The notes under the pieces are model-generated. The model saw only the letters and a program-made list of their open reading frames with translations, was not told the origin of the DNA and searched no databases. Made by a program: the position numbers and the translations under genes. This document shows, one piece after another, positions 35,401-46,300 of a stretch of 64,000 nucleotides of DNA. Where the stretch lies: assembly GCA_025642075.2 (NCBI GenBank), contig JAODUO010001741.1:1-64000 (forward strand), given 5' to 3'. How positions within the stretch are numbered: the first letter of the stretch is position 1; every line of letters starts with the position of its first letter. This stretch comes from Ridgeia piscesae (Eukaryota; Annelida; Polychaeta; Sabellida; Siboglinidae).

Positions 35401-37412
35401 GCACATACAGCCACAAAACAATCAGCTGCAGTGGCTCAGGCACATACAGCCATAAAACAATCAGCTGCTGTGGCTCAGGCACATACAGCCACAAAACAAT
35501 CAGCTGCAGTGGCTCAGGCACATACAGCCACAAAACAATCAGCTGCAGTGGCTCAGGCACATACAGCCACAAAACAATCAGCTGCAGTGGCTCAGGCACA
35601 TACAGTAGCGAAACAATCAGCTGCAGTGACTCAGGCACATACAGCCACAAAACAATCAGCTGCAGTGGCTCAGGCACATACAGCCACAAAACAATCAGCT
35701 GCAGTGGCTCAGGCACATACAGCCACAAAACAATCAGCTGCAGTGACTCAGGCACATACAGCCACAAAACAATCAGCTGCAGTGGCTCAGGCACATACAG
35801 CCACAAAACAATCAGCTGCAGTGGCTCAGGCACATACAGCCACAAAACAATCAGCTGCAGTGGCTCAGGCACATACAGCAGTGAAACAATCAGCTGCAGT
35901 GGCTCAGGCACATACAGTAGCGAAACAATCAGCTGCAGTGACTCAGGCACATACAGCCACAAAACAGTCGGCTGCAGTGGCTCAGGCACATACAGCCACA
36001 AAACAGTCAGCAGCAGTGACTCAGGCACATACAGTAGCGAAACAATCAGCTGCAATGGCTCAGGCACATACAGCCACAACACAATCAGCAGCAGTGGCTC
36101 AGGCACATACAGCCACAAAACAATCAGCTGCAGTGGCTCAGGCACATACAGCCACAAAACAGTCAGCAGCAGTGGCTCAGGCACATACAGCCACAAAACA
36201 ATCAGCTGCAGTGGCTCAGGCACATACAGTAGCAAAACAATTAGCTGCAATGGCTCAGGCACATACAGCCACAAAACAATCAGCAGCAGTGGCTCAGGCA
36301 CATACAGCCACAAAACAATCAGCTGCAGTGGCTCAGGCACATACAGCCACAAAACAATCAGCAGCAGTGGCTCAGGCACATACAGCCACAAAACAATCAG
36401 CTGCAGTGGCTCAGGCACATACAGCCACAAAACAATCAGCTGCAGTGGCTCAGGCACATACAGCCACAAAACAATCAGCTGCAGTGGCTCAGGCACATAC
36501 AGCCACAAAACAATCAGCTGCAGTGGCTCAGGCACATACAGCCACAAAACAATCAGCAGCAGTGGATCAGGCACATACAGCCACAAAACAATCAGCAGCA
36601 GTGGCTCAGGCACATACAGCCACAAAACAATCAGCAGCAGTGGTTCAGGCACATACAGCCACAAAACAATCAGCTGCAGTGGCTCAGGCACATACAGCCA
36701 CAAAACAATCAGCTGCAGTGGCTCAGGCACATACAGCCACAAAACAATCAGCAGCAGTGGCTCAGGCACATACAGCCACAAAACAATCAGCAGCAGTGGC
36801 TCAGGCACATACAGCCACAAAACAATCAGCAGCAGTGGCTCAGGCACATACAGCCACAAAACAATCAGCTGCAGTGGCTCAGGCACATACAGCCACAAAA
36901 CAATCAGCTGCAGTGGCTCAGGCACATACAGCCACAAAACAATCAGCTGCAGTGGCTCAGGCACATACAGCCACAAAACAATCAGCAGCAGTGGCTCAGG
37001 CACATACAGCCACAAAACAATCAGCTGCAGTGGCTCAGGCACATACAGCAGTGAAACAATCAGCTGCAGTGGCTCAGGCACATACAGTAGCGAAACAATC
37101 AGCTGCAGTGACTCAGGCACATACAGCCACAAAACAGTCGGCTGCAGTGGCTCAGGCACATACAGCCACAAAACAGTCAGCAGCAGTGACTCAGGCACAT
37201 ACAGCCACAAAACAATCAGCTGCAGTGGCTCAGGCACATACAGTAGCGAAACAATCAGCTGCAGTGGATCAGGCACATACAGCCACAAAACAGTCATCAG
37301 CAGTGGCTCAGGCACATACAGCCACAAAACAGTCATCAGCAGTGGCTCAGGCACATACAGCCACAAAACAGTCAGCAGCAGTGACTCAGGCACATACAGC
37401 CACGAAACAGAC
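32401..37412 (+). repeat. 39-bp minisatellite, about 128 units
   Basis: The unit TCAGCTGCAGTGGCTCAGG CACATACAGCCACAAAACAA encodes 13 residues: QSAAVAQAHTATK in one frame, SCSGSGTYSHKTI in another. The second frame is open from 32,301 to 37,595 (1,764 codons), switching phrase between about 34,045 and 34,845 because of compensating indels. The minus strand is also open over most of it. Variants (TCAGCAGCAG, CAGTGACTCAGG, ACAGTAGCGAAAC) are arranged in repeated order, e.g. the signature ACAGCAGTGAAACAATCAGC at 33,834, 35,874 and 37,044. The last two are spaced exactly 30 units apart, evidence of block duplication. Coding status is unproven; long open frames are expected when a stop-free unit of length 3n is copied. 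Confidence 0.92.
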
Positions 37413-37429
37413 ACCATTAAAATAGTGTT

Positions 37430-39789
37430 ACTTCATGCCAAAATTACATGTTCACAGGTTAGTCTCTGTCTGTTTAGCCAAATAGACAATATTTGCCAGA
37501 ACATCCGCGGCAACAACACCAGATTTGCACATCCAAATGATAACATATGGCGACTTTTACCAGTTGCCCCCAATGCTAGACATGGGGCACAGTGATGCTG
37601 GAGAAAATGCGCTAAAATTGCATTTTATGCAATGTAGGCATCATTGCAATATTTCAACTGTTAAACCGCAACGTTGCGACAAGTTCTTCAACGCTATTCA
37701 AGAAGTGGCAACTGGCAATGTGAGCGCTTTGTTTTAGTTGACTGTTGTTTCTGGCAAATGTGTGCCAGTATATGTTAACAATACTGCTACATAGACACTT
37801 GCATTGCATCCAGAATCCAGATTCCTCTATTTTCATCCATCAAAAAGAATATCAATGCTTGTCTACATTGAGGCATTTGAATACATACTTTTTGATGGTA
37901 TAGGGTGCCATCATTAATAATTACTCCTGAATATGTGTAAGTGAACCAGTGTAATTCTGTTGTTGGTATGTGTTTGTGTGTTTTGTTTATATATTGATGC
38001 ATATAACCATACAGGTGGTGTAACATTGAAATTGTAAATCAAAACTTACTTATTTATTTTGGAAAATTTCATTCGAACAGGTTAGCGATGTCACTGCAAA
38101 TAAATTGGCTGACCTGTCAATGCCTGTAGGTACAGCCATACATTTATACAGTAACAACTTTAGGTAGACCTGCACAATCACGACAGCTTCCAGACTATGG
38201 AAGAAGACAACCGAGTATACGTCTCGAGATATACCGATATTTTGTTTTCAATATTTAATGTGTAGTTTCGCCAGCAAACACTTTTTGTTACCTTTAAGTA
38301 CAATCACATACAATGATACATGCTGTGGGTAGTTTAACGCTGTAAGAAATGTATGTGGGCGGGAGAAAATGGAACCCCACCATAGCAATAAAGCTAAGGA
38401 ATTGCATGGATGCATACATCTGAATTGTTATCAACATTATGCTCTTTTATCCTATGCTGTAGACTAAAGTGACTGTTGTTTCATTATTGTAGGCGATCAA
38501 ACAATCCTGATGAGAATGTCAACACCAAAAAAAAAATTGTTAACACACCTGTGATTGTGACATACAACATGTCAAATCATTTGGTGAATGGTATGCAGGA
38601 GATTGTGACATACATGTCAAATCATTTGGTGAATGGTATGCAGGAGATTGTGACATACATGTCAAATCATTTGGTGAATGGTATGCAGGAGATTGTGACA
38701 TACATGTCAAATCATTTGGTGAATGGTATGCAGGAGATTGTGACATACATGTCAAATCATTTGGTGAATGGTATGCAGGAGATTGTGACATACATGTCAT
38801 ATCATTTGGTGAATGGTATGCAGGAGATTGTGACATACATGTCAAATCATTTGGTGAATGGTATGCAGGAAATTGTGACATACATGTCAAATCATTTGGT
38901 GAATGGTATGCAGGAGATTGTGACATACATGTCAAATCATTTGGTGAATGGTATGCAGGAGATTGTGACATACATGTCAAATCATTTGGTGAATGGTATG
39001 CAGGAGATTGTGACATACATGTCATATCATTTGGTGAATGGTATGCAGGAGATTGTGACATACATGTCAAATCATTTGGTGAATGGTATGCAGGAAATTG
39101 TGACATACATGTCAAATCATTTGGTGAATGGTATGCAGGAGATTGTGACATACATGTCAAATCATTTGGTGAATGGTATGCAGGAAATTGTGACATACAT
39201 GTCAAATCATTTGGTGAATGGTATGCAGGAGATTGTGACATACATGTCAAATCATTTGGTGAATGGTATGCAGGAGATTGTGACATACATGTCAAATCAT
39301 TTGGTGAATGGTATGCAGGAGATTGTGACATACATGTCATATCATTTGGTGAATGGTATGCAGGAGATTGTGACATACATGTCAAATCATTTGGTGAATG
39401 GTATGCAGGAAATTGTGACATACATGTCAAATCATTTGGTGAATGGTATGCAGGAGATTGTGACATACATGTCAAATCATTTGGTGAATGGTATGCAGGA
39501 GATTGTGACATACATGTCAAATCATTTGGTGAATGGTATGCAGGAGATTGTGACATACATGTCATATCATTTGGTGAATGGTATGCAGGGGCCAGTGGTA
39601 CAAACGTGCACCAATTACGTGACAATCCGTACCCAAGATGGGTGTATCGCCAAACTCAACAAAGTAGTGTTCGTTGAATACTCGCGAGTGAGAAATGTTG
39701 TAGTAGCGACCTTAAAAAAAGCTAGAAGCGTTACCCTGAACACGTTGTGTCTTCCCATTCGTGTTGTCCCGAATGGAAACCTAAGATAA
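37430..39789 (+). pseudogene. PIF1-family DNA helicase, broken copy
   Basis: NICQNIRGNNTRF (to about 37,528), then after a frameshift HIQMITYGDFYQLPPMLDMG and NAIQEVATGNVSALF ending in a stop at 37,738. The G-D-F-x-Q-L-P-P motif and following segment are diagnostic of PIF1/RRM3-type superfamily 1 helicases. A possible splice-bounded piece (VSDVTANKLADLSMPV) is at 38,081-38,130. At 38,476-39,789 an open frame contains VIVTYNMSNHLVNGMQ, then GPVVQTCTNYVTI, DGCIAKLNKVVF and VRNVVVATLKK, matching the domain-2 region (N-S/L-x-x-L-V-N-G-x-x-G-x-V) of the same family. Conserved helicase motifs V/VI (the HKAQG region) are missing after it. PIF1-like genes are often carried by Helitron-type or other large elements; I see no Helitron ends here. 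Confidence 0.7.
38551..39590 (+). repeat. 45-bp minisatellite inside the helicase frame (about 23 units)
   Basis: The unit CATTTGGTGAATGGTATGCA GGAGATTGTGACATACATG TCAAAT encodes 15 residues, SNHLVNGMQEIVTYM. Very low divergence: the only recurrent variants are AAAT/ATAT in TCAAATC and GGAG/GGAA. Those variants recur in a fixed pattern roughly every five units, which indicates recent block amplification. The repeated segment is the conserved LVNG loop of the PIF1 fold, and the reading frame is maintained on both sides (437-codon open frame). Confidence 0.92.
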
Positions 39790-40640
39790 GATAATCATGT
39801 TAATGTAGGTCCCATCTCAGTTTGTGCCATAAAAAGAGCCACTGGCTGTGAGTCTGAGGTCGACAAGCAGCCTGGCAGTGACCACCCCAAGCTCAGCACC
39901 GGCATAGAACTTAGAAGTTTGGCTTGCGATAGATGTTCGAAAAGGCAGGAAATAAAATATAAAATAAAAGAACCACTAAGGATGACAAACACCCGTCCCT
40001 TGTCTTGCTTGGCAGTGACCATCCAATTGCCTCAGTGCAAGCAATTAGAAAGGTCGGCTGGGCATAAATATTCTGAAAAAGACTGACTGGTTAAATGAGA
40101 CCCTGAACATGTTGCATCACTCTTTAAATAAATAACAGCTTTGCATGGACACTAACTAGTTTGACACAGGACTATAAAAATATATGATTTCAGTATTTGT
40201 ACTTTATTAGCCAGTGCGCAAATGGTTCAACATACACAGATAATCCACAACATTATATAAATTATATATGTTATACTCCCCGTCCTCTGCTATTCTCCGG
40301 GTGTCTACAAACAGACATTTCATCAAAAGTTCTAAATAAGCAAATAGTTTATAAGTATATTGCATTGACACGTTCTACTTAAATGTGACTAACTAAATCA
40401 AAGGGCTTTCAATTAGCAGTCCACTCTCTGGCCTCGACATTAAGCTCACATTGCTAATAGCTTTGTGTTTCGCTGCTACAAACATGCATATAAATCCTTC
40501 TACCTGAAATCTTCCAGCAATGGGAAGCTCCCAACATTTCCAGCAATGCTGACAAGAAAGCTAGCCGCCTTCTCTAAAAAAATTCCCATTTAAACAAAAC
40601 AAGATGATGCCAACTAAACCCCATAGCCCATCCTTGCTGC
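39790..40640. other. Intergenic; diverged internal duplication
   Basis: A CTGGCAGTGACCAcCC / TTGGCAGTGACCATCC motif with trailing similarity occurs twice about 145 bp apart (39,869 and 40,013). No splice-bounded frame or TE protein is recognised. Confidence 0.4.
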
Positions 40641-43290
40641 ACATTTATGGACTTCCTTCACCCAAATCCTGGCTCCATTTCAACCTCCACTCCAGACTTC
40701 CCATATGGCATCTGCAGTCATGAGGTACACGAACACGACCATGCTATACAGTGTGATGAATGTGACTGCTGGTACCACACCTCATGTGTCCAAATAAATT
40801 ATATCACATATGAACAATTAAAACACAATGTCCTATGGTTTTGCTCTTGCTGTGGGCTGGCTAACTATTCCAGATGCCTCTTCTCAAGCAACATAACCTT
40901 ATCTAACTAATACTCAGCCTTGCAGTCTCTTCCAGACAGCAATAACTTACACAAATAGCATGGATGACCAAAGCCCTACATTTATGCCTAATCCAGCAAG
41001 CACATCTACCCCCCACGGTGCAAATGCTAAAGCAAACTCTAAATTAAAAGCTATGCTGATCAACTGAAATGTACAGTATCAAGAGTACTGCCAAAGTTTC
41101 CCAACTGCAGGCAACAATAAATCCAACAAACCCTGGAAAATACTTTGTAGTGGAAACCAAACTTGACTCAAGCATGCTCACCTACTCCTTCCTTCGTATA
41201 TACTATGAAGGGATGAAGCAATTAGGAAAGACTGCAATGTCCATTGAGGTGGAGTTTTAATAGCACTGAGAAATGACATCATTGCAGATCACCAAGATAA
41301 ACTAAATACATGTGAAATGGACTAAAGTGCACTTCTTTCACACACAAAATCATCCATCGGGTATCCTCCTACAGACCCCTAAATGATCATACCCCTAAAT
41401 GATCATACACCACTGGAAGCCCTACATGAATCCCTGGCTGCATAGCTTTATGTAGAGACCCGTCCACCCGTCATTTGGACAGGTAAAACCGAATATGGAC
41501 GGGTAGAAATATGGGTGGACGGGTAAAAAAAGAAGGAGCAAAGTCTTCCAAAACCATAGATTTTGTTAGTTATGCCTTGAAAGTGAGTGAAAATGGTGTC
41601 ACATGTGTGTTTGTAGTCCATTTTAGGTCATCAAACACATTTAAAAGTTTGTAAACTGGCTTAACAGTTAACATCCATGTGTCCACCAAAACATGTGTGA
41701 ATGGCAATAATTTTATCCTGCATAAAGCCCTGCCTGGCTGTCATCTACCATGGCTGCAAACTTCCGCCATCAGTTATAATCGCCGGGGACCTTAACCTAC
41801 CAGATACAGTGCTCCAGCTAAATTTTGAAAAGGACAGTTGTCAGACGGAGGGCACTTTTATGCGTGAACGATATATAATAATAACATTAACTTATATAGT
41901 ACTGTACATTCAGAAAATACAAACATTCAGAGGCAATTTGTCAGTTTGAATACATTCACAAATGTTAATAATTAATTTAATTTAGCAATGCTTACTCAAT
42001 TACATATGTACATTTACCCATATTATTACTTGGGAACAAACAATTGGGAATTATTCAATAGACTATTACTTCTTAAATATATGCTGTATAAATAGTACAA
42101 ACACTGTTTATCATAGTACAGATATACCTTCATATTACATCCTTTTAGCACTTATTTTTCATGAACAGTTCTTTAAAATTGCCAGGGTCAGGATATATTA
42201 CAAAAACGTTTATCATGTACAAAAGAAACAGCTTCCCCATATCTACCGGTAGTTAAAGTGGATTATATAGAGCACTTCAAGTACTTGGAAGTGTAACAGA
42301 CTCCCTTGCTACAATGTTTTAAACTATCTCATGATCCTGTCAACATCACTGTATTACATCACCCAGTCATTACGCCAACAGAACAAACAGCATCTGGGAG
42401 CCTAGTTTGTTGACAGTGTCCCACAACAAAGTCATTGAAGTGGTTAAATTGATACAAATGTTAAAAGCCAGACAGCTGTCTCAGACACTTTAACCTCACT
42501 GGCAAGTGCACTGGTAATTGGTCACCAGGCTACTGCTAAAGGACAGGGCACCAATAAAAGGAATGAGGGCAGGGCTCAGCGCCCTTGGAAAAAGGCCTAG
42601 CTGGAACACTGAGACATCAATAGGGGGAAACCTCTGAACAACAAACCAACACAGAGCAACAAAATACATTAAACTACTTGAAATAGTCAGCGAACACAGT
42701 TTAACAAATATGGTAAATGAACTGACCCAACTAGACTGTAAAGAAGATCCTTGACCTTGTACAGCTGTACTAACATCAAACTCTGCCCTTATCGCCAGTG
42801 TAAAGAAAGTGACAGGCATGAGCGATCATGAAGGTGTTCTCTTCCAAATTAATATGAACCTCATGAAAAAAACACCTCCACACAAGGTGTACAACCATAA
42901 GTCTGCAATTTAGGAAGCCATCAAGTCCAACTGTATTCTGCATACACAAAAGTACTTTAACTGAAATCCTGATGACCTAGACATCAACTGAAATGGCAAT
43001 TTCTTTCACTCAAACTACACTAAACTGTTAGAGTAATCAATCCCTAGACCATGACAAAACCTAAACAACATCTTTCCTGTATCACCAAAAAAACCATAAT
43101 TAGACTGCAAAGAAAACAGGACAAAACTCATGCTAATGTTAAGAAAGCAAAGAAAAAACACTGGGAACACTTTAAAAAAACTCCCCCTTCCAACCAAAGG
43201 CCCATCACAATTCCCTTCAATCCAAACACTTGATATCAGAATAAATGGCATAAAAACAACTAAGTCCCTGGAAAACTGATAACAAGTAGT
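40640..43290 (+). mobile_element. CR1-type non-LTR retrotransposon, 5' half only
   Basis: Starts with a PHD-like zinc finger: YGICSHEVHEHDHAIQCDEC, then WYHTSC…LWFCSCCGLANYS, a domain common at the N-terminus of CR1-group ORF2 proteins in aquatic invertebrates. The endonuclease domain follows in broken frames: STAKVSQLQATINPTNPGKY, VETKLDSS, then GDLNLPD at about 41,790. After another gap come NSALIASVKKVTGMSDHEGV, LFQINMN and TKPKQHLSCITKKTIIRLQR, the EN-RT linker. RT itself is absent. It ends 90 bp before the 3' exon of the convergent HECT-like gene. Confidence 0.8.
41430..41735. repeat. Insertion within the endonuclease region
   Basis: EN coding is interrupted between LNDHTPLEALHESLA and the GDLNLPD block by about 300 bp. 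The insert has repeated GGACGGGTA/GGACAGGTA words near its left edge and a CCCTGGCTG / CCCTGCCTGGCTG pair at its two ends that may be a degraded target duplication. Confidence 0.4.
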
Positions 43291-43382
43291 CATTATGTTT
43301 TTTTCATTTAAACACGTGCGATCTCAAGGAAGGGCCTAACATTCACTTTTGAAAATATATTTCATTGTAATTATCCATGATG

Positions 43383-46300
43383 TTATGTTGTATGATCAGC
43401 CAGAAAGGCATGTTGTTTGATACTTGGTGGACCGACATTGCCAGATGCTGAACTGCTGACATCTGTAGTAGTTTAAGAAGAATCAGTGTGAAACACGTCA
43501 TGTTTCTTTACCTGTAGTTGACAGTCCTTTCTTGAGTGTCACTGCCTCGGACTGTGACACAAATGTCAGGAGTTCTGCAATCAGCAGGTCCTCTGAGGAT
43601 GCAGTGTAGGGCTGACATGCTGACAGCAGGAATGCTGTACTGATCTCGCAGGGCATACTGCGAGTCAGTAGGAAGCCATGCATCTAGACCCTTCCTGCTG
43701 CCAGGAACACAGTTTCAGCATCAGCCACCTTGCTGGCAGGTACACTGTAAAGGGACCATCCTGGTCCATTTCACCTGGGGCAAACAAAATATCATTGCAA
43801 AATCTACACAGACACATGTTTATTTTATAGTAGCATAGTTGACTGGTGGTGTGCTGTGCCTTGGAGACAGAGTTCTGCACGGTGAACCTACTAGTGCAGG
43901 GTGCACTACCTAGTGTGTGTTTTATACACAACAGTCACATAGTTGTACAGAGTGAACAGGGAGGGAAATGCATACGTCTGTCATGTGGGTACCAGAATGC
44001 ACTGTAAATGAGCTATGCCTCAGTGTTAGCTGGGAATATACACACTATGGCAGCCAGGGGTGCTACTCACTCTGATATATTCCACTGTTTATGTATTCAC
44101 CATGAGTCAATGACAATTGAGCTAATTTCAGAGTACATCAAAGAACGGTTCAGTGCAATTTTCATTTTGTATTGATATTAAAGAATAAGTTTTAGAAATG
44201 AAAACAAATCATGACATAAAATACCTTTTCTTTTATCAAACAGTTACATTTAAAAACATGTTACCATACATGTGGTGAATGCTGACATGTTGGCTTTACA
44301 CACCTTCGAAGGCCACGCTGATATTGTGCGCCAGAATATCTGGCATGTTGTCACTGCCATACAAATGCGTGACATCTTGTATGACAGTGTTCCTCCCAAC
44401 ATGTAGTTGCGTCTCTCCCAAAAGGCCGGAGTGCAGGTCATCTGAGATCCAGATACAATATTATGATATAAAACATTTTATGTACATGCTACAACGCAGG
44501 ATGTTAAAAACATTCTCTCTTAATTTTTATGTAACTGCATCTTAATGAGAGCAATGACCAGTGGTGATTAAAAGATGTTCACAGCTGTTTGTTACACTAC
44601 AATAAATGTATTACTTTTATATTTAAGTTGCTATTGTAAATTACCTTGTTTCAAGTAAGTCATCCTTGTATTCCTCATTCTATTAACATGTTTCAATGTA
44701 ATGATACAATCTATGATGTGTTTAGTAACCACCCTATATGTGTTTTCATTTATTAGTATGTCTCGAAATCTTTATGACCATTTCTCTAAACACATCCAAC
44801 TGATTTGGCTGGTCTCTACAAGTGACACACCTAAAATGCCGAACAATTCCTGTAAGGGACTGCTTTCACCAGCGTGCCTCCTATGCCGTGCCTGTATCGC
44901 AGGCAAGTCGTCAGTGATGTCCCAGTGGTGTGGAGTGGTCGTTGTGGAGGGTGGTGTAGGGGTAGCAGAGATGGGTGCAGTAAGAATTGTGGTGGTGGCA
45001 GAAGGGGTGGCAGTGGTGGTTGGGACAACAAGGGTGGCAGGAGGGGTGGCAGTGGCAGTCGGGACAACAAGGGTGGTAGGAGGGGTGGCTATGGCGGTCG
45101 GGACAACAAGGGTGGCAGGAGGGGTGGCTATGGTGGTCGGGACAACAAGGGTGGCAGGAGGGGTGGCAGTGGCGGTCGGGACAACAGGGGTGGCAGTGGC
45201 GTTCGGGACAACAAGGGTGGCAGGAGGGGTGGCTGTGGCGGTTGGGACAATGGTGGCAGGAGGGGTGGCTGTGGCGGTTGGGATAACGGTGGCAGGAGGG
45301 GTGGCTGTGGCGGTTGGGACAACAGTGGCAGGAGGGGTGGCAGGAGGGGTGGCTGTGGCGTTTGGGACAACAGTGGCAGGAGGGGTGGCTGTGAGGACAA
45401 CGGTGGCAGGAGGGGTGGCTGTAGCGGTGAGGACAACGGTGGCAGAAGGGGTGGCAGTGGCGGTTGGGACAACAGTGGCAGGAGGGGTGGCTGTGGCGGT
45501 GAGGACAATGGTGGCAGGAGGGGTGGCTGTGGCGGTGAGGACAATGGTGGCAGGAGGGGTGGCTGTGGCGGTGAGGACAATGGTGGCAGGAGGGATGGCA
45601 GTGGCGGTTGGGACAACGGTGGCAGGAGGGGTGGCTGTGGCGGTGAGGACAACGGTGGCAGGAGGGGTGGCTGTGGCGGTGAGGACAACTGTGGCAGGAG
45701 GGGTGGCTGTGGCGGTTGGGACAACAGTGGCAGGAGGGATGGCTGTGGCGGTTGGGACAACTGTGGCAGGAGGAGTGGCTGTGGCGGTGAGGACAACGGT
45801 GGCAGGATTGGTGGCTGTGGCGGTGAGGACAACGGTGGCAGGAGGGGTGGCTGTGGCGGTGAGGACAACTGTGGCAGGACGGGTGGCTGTGGCGGTCAGG
45901 ACAATGGTGGCAGGAGGGGTGGCTGTGGCGGTTGGGACAACGGTGGCAGAAGGGGTGGCTGTGGCGGTTGGGACAACGGTGGCAGGAGGGGTGGCAGTGG
46001 CGGTGAGGACAATGGTGGCAGGAGGGGTGGCTGTGGCGGTGAGGACAATGGTGGCAGGAGGGGTGGCTGTGGCGGTGAGGACAATGGTGGCAGGAGGGGT
46101 GGCTGTGGCGGTGAGGACAACTGTGGCAGGACGGGTGGCTGTGGCGGTCAGGACAATGGTGGCAGGAGGGGTGGCTGTGGCGGTTGGGACAACGGTGGCA
46201 GAAGGGGTGGCTGTGGCGGTTGGGACAACGGTGGCAGGAGGGGTGGCTGTGGCGGTCAGGACAATGGTGGCAGGAGGGGTGGCTGTGGCGGTCAGGACAA

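Noticed and set aside
32330..37425. Minus-strand frames with LWLYVPEPLQLIV repeats that look like a membrane protein
   Set aside because: Antisense of the 39-bp array with no unique flank, start context or splice support; the hydrophobic phrase is a by-product of the unit sequence.
38551..39590. CRISPR-like or leucine-rich-repeat protein interpretation of the 45-bp array
   Set aside because: No spacers, and the phrase matches a single helicase loop copied head-to-tail rather than a solenoid repeat.
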